Shown: positions 32,896 through 41,021, counted from the stretch's first letter. The stretch is DNA of 64,000 nucleotides from RYN-111 sp963760125 (GCA_963760125.1 CAVXBV010000017.1:102609-166608); one strand, 5' to 3'. The notes: a model not told the origin generated them from the letters alone. Numbers and translations are program-made.

Positions 32896-34431
32896 GTGAC
32901 GACCATCGACCTTTCCGCTCCTGCCGCCCTCGGCCTGCGGGCCGAGCAGCTGCACGAGCGCTTCGGGGACCACCCCTCCCTGTGGTTCGAGGGCGAGTGG
33001 TTCTCCTCCCTCGAGCTGGCCGCGCGGGCCCGGCGGGCGGCGCGCGGGTTGGTCGACCTCGGTATCGCCCCCGGGGACCGCGTCGTCGTGATCATGGCGA
33101 ACTGCCCCGAGGTCGGGCTCGCCTACCACGCCCTGTGGCGCGCCGGTGCGGTACCGACGCCGGTGCTGTTCCTGCTCACCGAGGACGAGCTGCGGCACGT
33201 GGTCACCGACTCCGGAGCGGTCGCGGTCATCACGACCCCCGAGTTCCTCCCCAAGGTGCGCGCGACGGCACCGAGCCTGCCCGTGGTCGTGGTCGGCGGG
33301 GCGGACGCCCCGGGGGAGGGCGCGACCAACTGGGCCGACCTCGAAGCGGGCCCGGAGCTGGACCTCGTCCCTCGTGAGCCCAGCGACCTGGCCGCTCTGC
33401 TCTACACGGGCGGGACCACCGGGCGGTCCAAGGGCGTGGCCCTCACCCACGCCGGCCTGGACGCCTCGGGTCGGGCGGCCGCCGAGGTCAGCCACGTGGA
33501 CGGACGTACGTCGATCCTGCTGCCGCTCCCCTTGGCGCACGCCTACGGCCTGCTCGTCACCGTCGCCGGGCTGCACGTCCGCCAGCCCAGCCAGACCTAC
33601 CTGATGCGCTGGTTCGACCCGGCCGGCTGGGTGGCGCTCGTCGAGGAGCACCGCATCCAGGCGACAGCCCTCGTCCCGTCGATGATCCAGATGCTGCTCG
33701 GCCAGCCGCTCGAGGACCACGACCTCTCCAGCATGGCGCGCGTCGGCAGCGGCGCGGCGCCCCTGTCGGTAGACGTCGTCCACGAGCTCGAGCGCCGCGT
33801 CCCCTCATGCCAGGTGAGCGAGGGGTACGGCTGCACCGAGTCGAGCGCCCTCATCAGCAGCCAGCCCCCCGGGGACCGGCGGCTCGGCTCGGTCGGCCTC
33901 CCGGTGCCCGGTGTCACGGTGCGGATCGAGCTGGCGGACGGCTCTGCCGCCGCGCCGGGCGAGGACGGCGAGATCTGCGTGGGTGGCGGCACCGTCATGC
34001 AGGGGTACTGGCGCGACCCCGAGGCGACCGACCACGCGGTCCGCGACGGGTGGCTGCACACGGGCGACGTGGGCCACCTCGACGAGGACGGCTGGCTCTA
34101 CGTCGTCGACCGCATCAAGGACCTCATCATCCGCGGCGGCTTCAACGTCTACCCGCGCGACGTCGAGGACGTGCTGCTGGCCCACCCGGCCGTGGGCGCT
34201 GCGGCGGTGGTCGGAAGGCCTGATCCGCGGCTGGGCGAGGAGGTGATCGCCTTCGTGCAGCTCAGTGGCGCGGCAACGCCCGACGAGCTCATCGCGTTCT
34301 GCAAGGAACGGCTCGGGGCCTACAAGTACCCGCGGGAGGTGCGGATCATCGACGCGGTGCCGCTGACGAGCGTGATGAAGACCGACCGGAAGGCCCTGCG
34401 GACCCTGGTCGTCAAGGAGGCGTCGGCCTAG
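32896..34431 (+). CDS. Acyl-CoA/acyl-AMP ligase (FadD-like)
   Basis: A 511-residue ANL-superfamily ligase that should activate a fatty or other carboxylic acid through an acyl-adenylate. The P-loop is LLYTGGTTGRSKGVALTH, the A5 motif is SEGYGCTESSA, A7/A8 is GWLHTGDVGHLDEDGW with DRIKDLIIRGGFNVYP, and the catalytic Lys is in SVMKTDRKAL. No carrier or reductase domain is fused. The start is GTG in GCCCCGTGACG, 67 bp after hadB. Neighbouring hadAB and a patatin suggest a lipid role; the substrate cannot be read from sequence. Confidence 0.9.
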   Translation: MTTIDLSAPAALGLRAEQLHERFGDHPSLWFEGEWFSSLELAARARRAARGLVDLGIAPGDRVVVIMANCPEVGLAYHALWRAGAVPTPVLFLLTEDELRHVVTDSGAVAVITTPEFLPKVRATAPSLPVVVVGGADAPGEGATNWADLEAGPELDLVPREPSDLAALLYTGGTTGRSKGVALTHAGLDASGRAAAEVSHVDGRTSILLPLPLAHAYGLLVTVAGLHVRQPSQTYLMRWFDPAGWVALVEEHRIQATALVPSMIQMLLGQPLEDHDLSSMARVGSGAAPLSVDVVHELERRVPSCQVSEGYGCTESSALISSQPPGDRRLGSVGLPVPGVTVRIELADGSAAAPGEDGEICVGGGTVMQGYWRDPEATDHAVRDGWLHTGDVGHLDEDGWLYVVDRIKDLIIRGGFNVYPRDVEDVLLAHPAVGAAAVVGRPDPRLGEEVIAFVQLSGAATPDELIAFCKERLGAYKYPREVRIIDAVPLTSVMKTDRKALRTLVVKEASA

Positions 34432-34502
34432 CGCTCATCGGTCGAGGGACCGGACCGATAGGGACGTGTTCCCGTCCGCGTGATCCCCCCGGGGGAGGTG
34501 CC

Positions 34503-35414
34503 GTGCTCTCGCTCCGGCCACGTCGTGCCCCGCGCGACACCGACAGCGGACGCCCCCGCGAGGCCATCGTCCTCTCCGGCGGCGGTTCGCTCGGCGCCGC
34601 GCAGATCGGCGCCCTGCGCGCCCTGTTCGAGGCCGGCATCAAGCCCGACCTGTTCGTCGGCTGCTCGGTCGGGGCGCTCAACGCGGCGTTCCTGGCGGTG
34701 GACCCCACCCACGCCCGGCTCGACGAGCTCGAGCGCATCTGGCGCAAACTCGACCGTGCGGACGTCTTCGGCCGCGGTCGTTCCGCCTCCACGACCCACA
34801 CGCTGCTGCGCGCCGTGCGTCGCGACGATCACCTGTACGAGCCGGATGCGCTGCGCCGGCTGGTCCGCACCTGGGTTCCGCTGCGCGACCTGGGTGACAC
34901 CGCCGTGCCGTGCCACGTCGTCACCACGGACCTCATCCACGGCACACCGTGCTGGTGGAGCACCGGGGACCCCGTCACTGTGCTCACCGCCAGCGCCTGC
35001 CTGCCGGCGCTGTTCCCCCCGGTGGAGATGGGGGGCTCGCTGCACGTGGACGGCGGTGTCGTCGCCCCGGTCCCGATCGATCGGGCGTTGGACCTCGGCG
35101 CGCTGCGGGTCTGGGTCCTGGACGTGTCCGGCGGCTCCCTCGGGCGGCGGGACGACCGGATGTCCGCCCTCGACGTGCTCCTGCAGTCGTTCGCCATCAG
35201 CCGCTCGCACCTCGACCGCCCGGTGTCGGTGCAGCGCGAGGACCAGACGGTGATCCGCCTGCGGCGCCCGGACCTCGGCCGTCTCGAGATGCGGGACTTC
35301 TCCCAGACCCCTCGGCTCATGGCCGCGGGCTACGCCGTCGGGCGCGAGGCCCTCGCGTTGGCGAACCTCCCGCAGCCGCGGGCGGAGCAGCGGGTGGCGC
35401 AGCGCACCGCCTGA
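34503..35414 (+). CDS. Patatin-like phospholipase
   Basis: A 303-residue patatin-family serine hydrolase. Oxyanion motif GGGSLGAAQIG (residues about 26-36), nucleophile elbow GCSVG, and catalytic Asp in DGGVVAPVPI are all present, so the Ser-Asp dyad looks intact. No signal peptide is evident; the N-terminus is Arg-rich. GTG start with GGGGGAGG just upstream. It follows the acyl-CoA ligase by 71 bp and may release fatty acids for it. It ends one base before the convergent aminotransferase stop. Confidence 0.9.
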   Translation: MLSLRPRRAPRDTDSGRPREAIVLSGGGSLGAAQIGALRALFEAGIKPDLFVGCSVGALNAAFLAVDPTHARLDELERIWRKLDRADVFGRGRSASTTHTLLRAVRRDDHLYEPDALRRLVRTWVPLRDLGDTAVPCHVVTTDLIHGTPCWWSTGDPVTVLTASACLPALFPPVEMGGSLHVDGGVVAPVPIDRALDLGALRVWVLDVSGGSLGRRDDRMSALDVLLQSFAISRSHLDRPVSVQREDQTVIRLRRPDLGRLEMRDFSQTPRLMAAGYAVGREALALANLPQPRAEQRVAQRTA

Positions 35415-35415
35415 G

Positions 35416-36642
35416 TCAGGTCGCCTCGGCCAGCAGCTCCTGCAGCCGCGTCACGCCCTTGACCAGGTCGTCGTCCCCCAGGGCGTACGACAGCCGGAAG
35501 TAGCCGGGCGTGCCGAACGCCTCGCCCGGCACCACGGCCACACCGACCTCGTCGAGCACCAGCTCGGCGAGCATCGCGCTGTCGGTGATCTGCTTGCCGC
35601 GCACGGTCTTCCCGAGCAGGCCCTTGATCGACGGGTAGGCGTAGAACGCCCCTTGCGGCTCCGGGCACTCCACGCCGTCGATCGCGTTCAGCATCGAGAC
35701 CATCACCTGGCGCCGCCGGTCGAAGGCCTCACGCATCTCGGCCACGGCGGTCAGGTCACCGCTCACGGCCGCCAGGGCCGCCACCTGGGCGACGTTGCTG
35801 ACGTTGGAGGTGGCGTGGGACTGCAGGTTGGTGGCCGCCTTCACGACGTCCGGGGGACCGATCAGCCAGCCCACGCGCCAGCCCGTCATGGCGTAGGTCT
35901 TCGCGACGCCGTTCACGACGACGCACTGCTCGGCGAGCTCCGGGACAGCGACCGGCATCGACACGTGCTTCGCACCGCCGTACGTCAGGTGCTCGTAGAT
36001 CTCGTCCGCGACGACCCAGATGCCGTGCTCCAGGGCCCAGCGGCCGATCTCCTCGACCTCCTCGGGCGAGGCCACCGCCCCGGTCGGGTTGGAGGGCGAG
36101 CACCACAGCAGCACCTTGGTGCGCTCGGTCCGCGCCGCCTCGAGCTGCGCCACGGTCACCCGGTAGCCCTGCTCCTCCGTCGTCACGACGTCCACGGGGA
36201 CGCCGCCGGCGAGGCGGATCGCCTCGGGGTACGTCGTCCAGTACGGCGCGGGCAGGAGCACCTCGTCGCCCGGGTCGAGCAGGGTCGCGAACGCCTGGTA
36301 GACGGCCTGCTTTCCGCCGTTGGTCACCAGCACCTGGGCAGCCTTCACGGCATAGCCGCTGTCACGGGTCGTCTTGGCGGCGATGGCCTCCTTGAGCTCG
36401 GGCAGGCCGGCGGCGGGCGTGTAGCGGTGGTTCTTGGGCTCCGCGCACGCGGCGACGGCCGCGGCGACGATCGCTGCGGGCGTCGGGAAGTCCGGCTCAC
36501 CGGCGCCGAAGCCGACGATGTCCTCGCCCGCTGCCTTCTTGGCCTTGGCCTTGGCGTCGACGGCAAGGGTGGCGGACTCGGCGATCCCGCCGATCCGGGC
36601 GGAGACGCGGCGAGCGGGGCGGGGGGAGGCAGGCGCAGACAT
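35416..36642 (-). CDS. aspC: Aspartate-type aminotransferase (class I/II, PLP)
   Basis: A 408-residue fold-type I aminotransferase. FGAGEPDFPTP, the central SPSNPTGAV, DEIYEHLTYGG and the PLP-lysine motif GVAKTYAMTGWRVGW are visible, and FRLSYALGDDDL gives the substrate-carboxylate Arg. This matches the aspartate aminotransferase subgroup encoded beside secE in many actinobacteria. The ATG at MSAPASPRPARRVSARIGGI is chosen; an in-frame extension of 53 residues lacks conservation. It is divergent from tRNA-Trp. Confidence 0.92.
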   Translation of the reverse strand: MSAPASPRPARRVSARIGGIAESATLAVDAKAKAKKAAGEDIVGFGAGEPDFPTPAAIVAAAVAACAEPKNHRYTPAAGLPELKEAIAAKTTRDSGYAVKAAQVLVTNGGKQAVYQAFATLLDPGDEVLLPAPYWTTYPEAIRLAGGVPVDVVTTEEQGYRVTVAQLEAARTERTKVLLWCSPSNPTGAVASPEEVEEIGRWALEHGIWVVADEIYEHLTYGGAKHVSMPVAVPELAEQCVVVNGVAKTYAMTGWRVGWLIGPPDVVKAATNLQSHATSNVSNVAQVAALAAVSGDLTAVAEMREAFDRRRQVMVSMLNAIDGVECPEPQGAFYAYPSIKGLLGKTVRGKQITDSAMLAELVLDEVGVAVVPGEAFGTPGYFRLSYALGDDDLVKGVTRLQELLAEAT

Positions 36643-36725
36643 GTCATCATCGTCCCAGGCGGGTGCCGCGCGCTCTCCACTGGCTTGCCCGTCGCTACCC
36701 GACGGGGGTCGGGGAGCCGACGCCC

Positions 36726-36731
36726 TACACT
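36726..36731 (+). promoter_or_regulatory. Candidate -10 element before tRNA-Trp/secE
   Basis: TACACT in CGCCCTACACTGG fits the TAnnnT pattern and lies in the divergent gap between the aminotransferase and tRNA-Trp. A clear -35 hexamer was not found. Confidence 0.3.
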
Positions 36732-36806
36732 GGACGCTCTGGGGCCCGACGCCTCTGCTCCGGCGCGCCCGCGCTCCCGGGGTCAGGGAGCCGGGATCCA
36801 CGGCCT

Positions 36807-36880
36807 AGGGGTGTAGCTCAGTTGGCCAGAGCGCCGGTCTCCAAAACCGGATGTCGCAGGTTCGACTCCTGTCACCCCTG
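36807..36880 (+). tRNA. tRNA-Trp (CCA)
   Basis: Acceptor AGGGGTG pairs with CACCCCT; anticodon stem CCGGT/ACCGG encloses CTCCAAA with anticodon CCA; discriminator G. The 3' CCA is not encoded. It sits directly before secE, as in other actinobacteria. Confidence 0.96.
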
Positions 36881-36960
36881 CAGCAGCACCAGCACCGCAC
36901 CACCCCGAACATCACCTGACCACCACCAGGAACACCACGGACGACGAGAAGAGGACCCAC

Positions 36961-37233
36961 GTGAGCGACACCGCACCGGCCGTGCCGGCCGGCGGCGACG
37001 CCCGCGCGCCCAAGACCTCGGGTGACGGCAGCCGACGCCCCGGGCCGATTGCGCGCACCACGACCTACGTCCGTCAGGTCGTCGCCGAGTTGCGCAAGGT
37101 CATCTGGCCCACGCGCAAGGAGCTCGTGACCTACACCTCCGTCGTGCTGGTGTTCGTCGTGATCATGGTGTCCATCGTCGCGGCGTACGACTTCGCCTTC
37201 ACCCAGGGCGTCCTCGCCGTCTTCGGCAAGTGA
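36961..37233 (+). CDS. secE: Preprotein translocase subunit SecE
   Basis: A 90-residue single-spanning subunit of the Sec translocon. The amphipathic helix motif YVRQVVAELRKVIWPTRKEL precedes one membrane helix (TSVVLVFVVIMVSIVAAYDF). The first ~30 residues are a flexible Ala/Gly/Pro-rich extension. GTG start after AGAAGAGGACCCAC. The stop overlaps nusG as GTGA. Confidence 0.96.
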   Translation: MSDTAPAVPAGGDARAPKTSGDGSRRPGPIARTTTYVRQVVAELRKVIWPTRKELVTYTSVVLVFVVIMVSIVAAYDFAFTQGVLAVFGK

Positions 37234-38060
37234 GCAGCCCCATGACCGAACCCATGATCGACCAGCCTTCAGAACAGGACGTGAGCGTGTCCGAGCAGAG
37301 CCTCCCCGACGAGCCCCAGGCTCCCGTGGCCGAGCAGGCGGATGCCCCTGAGAACGCCCCTGAGAATGCCCCTGAGAACGCCCCTGAGGCGGCCCTCGAC
37401 GCCTCCGGTACCCAGGACGACGTCATCGCTGACGACGCTGCGGCCGCCGAGGGGGCCCCTGCGGACGCTCCTGCGGCCGAGGAGGGCTCCGGGGACCCTG
37501 CCGAGGACCTCCGACAGGCGCTGCGCTACCTGCCGGGCGACTGGTACGTCGTGCACTCCTACGCCGGCTACGAGAACAAGGTGAAGACCAACCTCGAGTC
37601 CCGCATCGGCAGCCTCAACATGGAGGAGTACATCTTCCAGATCGAGGTTCCCGTCGAGGAGGTCACCGAGGTCAAGAACGGCAAGCGCCAGTCGGTGACC
37701 CGCAAGAAGCTCCCCGGCTACCTGTTCGTCCGCATGGAGCTCACCGACGAGTCGTGGTCCGCGGTCCGCAACACCCCCGGCGTCACCGGTTTCGTCGGCC
37801 AGACGTCCCGCCCGACCCCGCTGTCCCTGGACGAGGTCGTCAAGCAGCTCGCCCCGCCGAAGCAGAAGGTCGTCGTCGCCCAGAAGGCGGTCGACTTCGA
37901 GGTCGGCGAGTCCATCACGGTCACCGACGGCCCGTTCGCGACGCTGCCGGCGACGATCAACGAGATCAACCTCGACAGCCAGAAGCTCAAGGTGCTGGTG
38001 TCGATCTTCGGCCGCGAGACGCCCGTCGAGCTGTCGTTCAACCAGGTCGCCAAGCTCTAG
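37230..38060 (+). CDS. nusG: Transcription termination/antitermination protein NusG
   Basis: A 276-residue NusG. The NGN domain starts at about residue 108 (WYVVHSYAGYENKVKTNLES) and includes KKLPGYLFVRM. The C-terminal KOW domain (FEVGESITVTDGPFATLPAT) ends in VSIFGRETPVELSFNQVAKL. The first ~105 residues are acidic and Ala/Pro/Glu-rich with a tandem ENAP repeat. The GTG at 37230 overlaps the secE stop; ATG at 37242 is an alternative. NusG links RNA polymerase with the ribosome and Rho. Confidence 0.95.
   Translation: MSSPMTEPMIDQPSEQDVSVSEQSLPDEPQAPVAEQADAPENAPENAPENAPEAALDASGTQDDVIADDAAAAEGAPADAPAAEEGSGDPAEDLRQALRYLPGDWYVVHSYAGYENKVKTNLESRIGSLNMEEYIFQIEVPVEEVTEVKNGKRQSVTRKKLPGYLFVRMELTDESWSAVRNTPGVTGFVGQTSRPTPLSLDEVVKQLAPPKQKVVVAQKAVDFEVGESITVTDGPFATLPATINEINLDSQKLKVLVSIFGRETPVELSFNQVAKL
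37344..37391 (+). repeat. 12-bp tandem repeat in nusG (ENAP units)
   Basis: GCCCCTGAGAAC is repeated in tandem at 37344, 37356 (one base change) and 37368, with a partial fourth unit at 37380. It encodes repeated Ala-Pro-Glu-Asn in the disordered N-terminal region of NusG, and such units could change copy number by slippage. Confidence 0.9.
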
Positions 38061-38103
38061 CTCCTGCCCGACCAGCACCCCTCCCACCTAGGAAAAGACA
38101 GAC

Positions 38104-38535
38104 ATGCCTCCCAAGAAGAAGATCGCCGGGCTCATCAAGCTCCAGATCAAGGCCGGCGCCGCGACGCCCGCGCCCCCCGTCGGCCCGGCCCTCGGCCAGC
38201 ACGGCGTCAACATCATGGAGTTCTGCAAGGCCTACAACGCCGCGACCGAGTCGCAGCGCGGGGACATCGTGCCGGTGGAGATCACCGTCTACGAGGACCG
38301 TTCCTTCACCTTCATCACCAAGACCCCGCCGGCCGCGCGCATGATCCTCAAGGCCGCGGGCGTCGAGAAGGGCTCCGGCACGCCCCACAAGGTCAAGGTC
38401 GCGAGCATCACCGACGCGCAGGTCCGCGAGATCGCCACGACCAAGATGGCCGACCTCAACGCCAACGACCTCGACGCCGCCGCCAAGATCATCGCCGGCA
38501 CCGCCCGTCAGATGGGCATCACCGTCGAGGGCTAG
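38104..38535 (+). CDS. rplK: 50S ribosomal protein L11
   Basis: A 143-residue ribosomal protein of the GTPase-associated centre. MPPKKKIAGLIKLQIKAGAA, PPVGPALGQHGVNIMEFC, GDIVPVEITVYEDRSFTF and IAGTARQMGITVEG match the family throughout. It lies 43 bp after nusG and is the first gene of the L11/L1 pair. Confidence 0.98.
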   Translation: MPPKKKIAGLIKLQIKAGAATPAPPVGPALGQHGVNIMEFCKAYNAATESQRGDIVPVEITVYEDRSFTFITKTPPAARMILKAAGVEKGSGTPHKVKVASITDAQVREIATTKMADLNANDLDAAAKIIAGTARQMGITVEG

Positions 38536-38547
38536 TTCCCGACTGCC

Positions 38548-38574
38548 GTTCCCCCGCCCTGAGTGCGGGGGGAC
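38548..38574 (+). terminator. Hairpin between rplK and rplA (attenuator or partial terminator)
   Basis: GTTCCCCCGC and GCGGGGGGAC form a 10-bp stem with a seven-base loop, shortly after the rplK stop. rplA is expected to be co-transcribed, so this is more likely a partial terminator or processing hairpin than a full stop. Confidence 0.5.
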
Positions 38575-38643
38575 GAAGCACCACCTGCACGCGTGGGAGG
38601 ACCTTCCGGTCCGCCTGACCACTTCACCTGAAATGAGAGCACC

Positions 38644-39372
38644 ATGAAGCGCAGCAAGGCCTGGCGTACCGCCGCCGAGAAGATCGACTTCGACAAGGTC
38701 TACACCCCGCTCGAGGCCGTCCGCCTCGCGAGGGAGACCAGCACCACCAAGTACGACGCGACCGTCGAGGTCGCCATGTGCCTGGGCGTCGACCCGCGCA
38801 AGGCCGACCAGATGGTCCGCGGCACGGTCAACCTGCCGCACGGCACCGGCAAGGTCTCCCGCGTCATCGTCTTCGCGGTGGGCGAGAAGGCCGCGGAGGC
38901 CCTCGCCGCCGGCGCCGACGAGGTCGGTGGCGACGAGCTCATCGAGAAGGTCAGCAAGGGTTGGGTCGACTTCGACGCCGCCGTCGCGACCCCCGACATG
39001 ATGGGCAAGGTCGGCAAGGTCGCCCGCGTGCTCGGCCCTCGTGGCCTCATGCCGAACCCGAAGACCGGCACGGTCACCGCCGACGTCACCAAGGCCGTGA
39101 ACGACATCAAGGGCGGCAAGGTCAACTTCCGCGTCGACAAGCAGGCCAACCTGCACCTGGTCATCGGTAAGGCGTCCTTCGACGAGACCAAGCTGGTGGA
39201 GAACTACGCCGCAGCCCTCGACGAGATCAGCCGCGCGAAGCCGGCCACCGCCAAGGGCAAGTACCTCAAGAAGATCGTCTTCAGCACCACGATGGGCCCG
39301 GGCGTCCTGGTCGACCCCAACAAGACCCGCAACCTGCTGGACGACAACGCGGACCAGAACGCGCCCGCGTAA
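38644..39372 (+). CDS. rplA: 50S ribosomal protein L1
   Basis: A 242-residue ribosomal protein of the L1 stalk. ASITDA-free N-terminus MKRSKAWRTAAEKIDFDKVY, then KYDATVEVAMCLGVDPRKAD, RVLGPRGLMPNPKTGTVT and IGKASFDETKLVENYAA are typical. L1 often represses its own operon by binding the mRNA leader; no binding site was identified here. A short acidic tail (DDNADQNAPA) ends it. Confidence 0.98.
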   Translation: MKRSKAWRTAAEKIDFDKVYTPLEAVRLARETSTTKYDATVEVAMCLGVDPRKADQMVRGTVNLPHGTGKVSRVIVFAVGEKAAEALAAGADEVGGDELIEKVSKGWVDFDAAVATPDMMGKVGKVARVLGPRGLMPNPKTGTVTADVTKAVNDIKGGKVNFRVDKQANLHLVIGKASFDETKLVENYAAALDEISRAKPATAKGKYLKKIVFSTTMGPGVLVDPNKTRNLLDDNADQNAPA

Positions 39373-39396
39373 CCAGCGTCACCCGTACGTCCGCCC

Positions 39397-39427
39397 TCGT
39401 CCCCGGCTCCAAGCGAGTCGGGGGCGA
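39397..39427 (+). terminator. Hairpin terminator after rplA
   Basis: TCGTCCCCGGCTC and GAGTCGGGGGCGA form a 13-bp stem (two wobble pairs) with a five-base loop, 24 bp after the rplA stop. It separates rplKA from rplJL. Confidence 0.7.
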
Positions 39428-39434
39428 CGGCTGC

Positions 39435-39648
39435 TAGCCTGTCCACAGCCCAAGACCGCTGGTCGCTCCCCTCGCTCGCGAGGAGAGCAGAAGGTCCCGC
39501 TTCGGCGGGCGGCCCGCGCAGGTGTTCACGCGTTGCTCAGCCACTGTTCGTGGTCCTGAACGCCCCGTGCGCCTCTGCGCCGGGGCGTCTGTCGTTCCAG
39601 GACCGGTTGGTTCCCGAACCGGACCGGCACGTGAACGAGAGGATGCCC
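39435..39648 (+). promoter_or_regulatory. Structured leader of rplJ-rplL (candidate L10 autoregulatory leader)
   Basis: A TAGCCT -10-like box at 39435-39440 is followed by about 200 untranslated bases with at least four hairpins: 39465-39488 (GCTCCCCTCGC arm), 39496-39509 (CCCGC-TTCG-GCGGG), 39560-39588 (ACGCCCCG/CGGGGCGT) and 39603-39622 (CCGGTT/AACCGG). Many bacteria regulate rplJL through an L10-binding leader; the position fits, but the binding motif itself has not been demonstrated here. Confidence 0.55.
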
Positions 39649-40407
39649 ATGTCCGACAGCGCTGTTGTCGAGCACAAGAGGGCCACGGTGCGCCCCGACA
39701 AGGGCGACGCGGTGGCCGAGCTGACCGAGAGCTTCACCAGCTCCACGGCGGCTGTGCTCACGGAGTACCGCGGGCTCACGGTCAAGCAGATCAGCGAGCT
39801 GCGCGTGAGCCTGGGTGTCGACACGACGTACGCCGTCGTGAAGAACACCCTGACCAAGATCGCCGCCGGTAACGCCGGCCTCACCGGTCTCGACGACCTG
39901 CTCGCCGGCCCCACGGCCGTCGCGTTCGTCAAGGGCGACCCGGTCGCGGCGGCCAAGAGCCTGCGCGACTTCGCCAAGACCAACCCCGCCCTGGTGGTCA
40001 AGGGCGGCGTCATGGACGGCAAGACGCTGTCCGTCGACGAGATCAAGAAGCTCGCCGACCTCGAGTCGCGCGAGGTGCTGCTGGCCAAGCTGGCCGGCGC
40101 CATGAAGGCCTCGCTCACGCAGGCCGTCTACCTGTTCGCCGCTCCGCTCGCCCAGGCCGCCCGCGCGATGGGTGCCCTGGAGGCCAAGGCGACGGACGAC
40201 CCGTCCGTCCTGGCGGGAGGTGCCGGTACGCCGGCGCCGGCCGCCGAGGAGACCGAGGCCCCCGCGGCTGAGGAGACCAGCACCGAGGCTGCCGTCACGA
40301 CCGAGGCCCCCGCGGCTGAGGAGACCAGCACCGAGAACGCCGAGGCCCCCGCGGCCGAGGACAGCACCGAGACCAGCACCGAGACCAGCGAGACCCCGTC
40401 CGAGTAA
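39649..40407 (+). CDS. rplJ: 50S ribosomal protein L10 with long acidic C-terminal extension
   Basis: L10 forms the base of the stalk to which L7/L12 dimers bind. The conserved part covers residues about 1-180: FTSSTAAVLTEYRGLTVKQI, TTYAVVKNTLTKIAA, GPTAVAFVKGDPVAAAK and AAPLAQAARAMGALEAK. Typical L10 stops there, but this 252-residue form adds about 70 Ala/Glu/Thr/Pro residues with a repeated EAPAAEETSTE unit. The ATG at MSDSAVVEHKRATV has GAGAGG 6 nt upstream; the ATG at 39643 is too close to it. It is co-transcribed with rplL. Confidence 0.96.
   Translation: MSDSAVVEHKRATVRPDKGDAVAELTESFTSSTAAVLTEYRGLTVKQISELRVSLGVDTTYAVVKNTLTKIAAGNAGLTGLDDLLAGPTAVAFVKGDPVAAAKSLRDFAKTNPALVVKGGVMDGKTLSVDEIKKLADLESREVLLAKLAGAMKASLTQAVYLFAAPLAQAARAMGALEAKATDDPSVLAGGAGTPAPAAEETEAPAAEETSTEAAVTTEAPAAEETSTENAEAPAAEDSTETSTETSETPSE
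40252..40335 (+). repeat. Direct repeat in the rplJ 3' end
   Basis: A unit of about 33 bp beginning ACCGAGGCCCCCGCGGCTGA and ending GACCAGCACCGAG occurs near 40252-40287 and again near 40301-40335, and a partial third copy follows. It encodes the repeated TEAPAAEETSTE segment of the L10 extension. Confidence 0.85.
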
Positions 40408-40473
40408 CCGGCTCCGGCCGTTCAGCACACCCCGTACGCCGGACACCGGCACAGACAAGAAGGAGACGCCATC

Positions 40474-40863
40474 ATGGCGAAGCTCAGCACCGATGACCTG
40501 CTCGAGCAGTTCAAGGAGATGACGCTGATCGAGCTCTCGGAGTTCGTGAAGCAGTTCGAGGAGACCTTCGGCGTCACCGCCGCGGCTCCCGTTGCCGCTG
40601 CCGCGCCCGCCGCCGGCGGTGCCGGTGGTGGCGCCGAGGCCGCCGCCGAGCAGGACGAGTTCGACGTCATCCTCGAGGCTGCCGGCGACAAGAAGATCCA
40701 GGTCATCAAGGAGGTGCGCACCATCACGTCCCTCGGTCTCAAGGAGGCCAAGGACCTGGTGGACGGTGCCCCCAAGCCCGTCCTGGAGAAGGCCACCAAG
40801 GACGCCGCTGCGAAGGCCAAGGAGGCCCTCGAGGCTGCCGGCGCCACGGTGACCGTCAAGTAG
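40474..40863 (+). CDS. rplL: 50S ribosomal protein L7/L12
   Basis: A 129-residue stalk protein that recruits translation factors. N-terminal dimerisation part MAKLSTDDLLEQFKEMTLIE, an Ala/Gly-rich hinge (about residues 38-57), and the C-terminal domain with EFDVILEAAGDKKIQVIKEV and TSLGLKEAKDLVDGAPKPVL are all standard. AAGGAGA lies just before the ATG. Confidence 0.98.
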   Translation: MAKLSTDDLLEQFKEMTLIELSEFVKQFEETFGVTAAAPVAAAAPAAGGAGGGAEAAAEQDEFDVILEAAGDKKIQVIKEVRTITSLGLKEAKDLVDGAPKPVLEKATKDAAAKAKEALEAAGATVTVK

Positions 40864-40890
40864 TCACCTGCTCCACGCACGCTGCTCAGC

Positions 40891-40929
40891 CCGACGGGCG
40901 GTCCTCCTTCGTGGAGGGCCGCCCGTCGG
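40891..40929 (+). terminator. Strong hairpin terminator after rplL
   Basis: CCGACGGGCGGTCCTCC and GGAGGGCCGCCCGTCGG form a 17-bp stem (one G-U pair) around a short TTCGT loop, 27 bp after the rplL stop. It insulates ribosomal transcription from the mce operon. There is no T-tract. Confidence 0.85.
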
Positions 40930-41021
40930 CGTGCGTGCCCCTTCCCCACCCGTCGATCGGCGACCGGCGAAGGTGTGGCACGTTTGTTACCGGCCGGTCG
41001 GCATGGCGGACGATCAGCACG

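Noticed and set aside
40990..41000. ACCGGCCGGT palindrome as the mce operator
   Set aside because: A 10-bp GC palindrome is expected by chance in DNA this GC-rich; the TGTGA-N6-TCACA site is far more specific.
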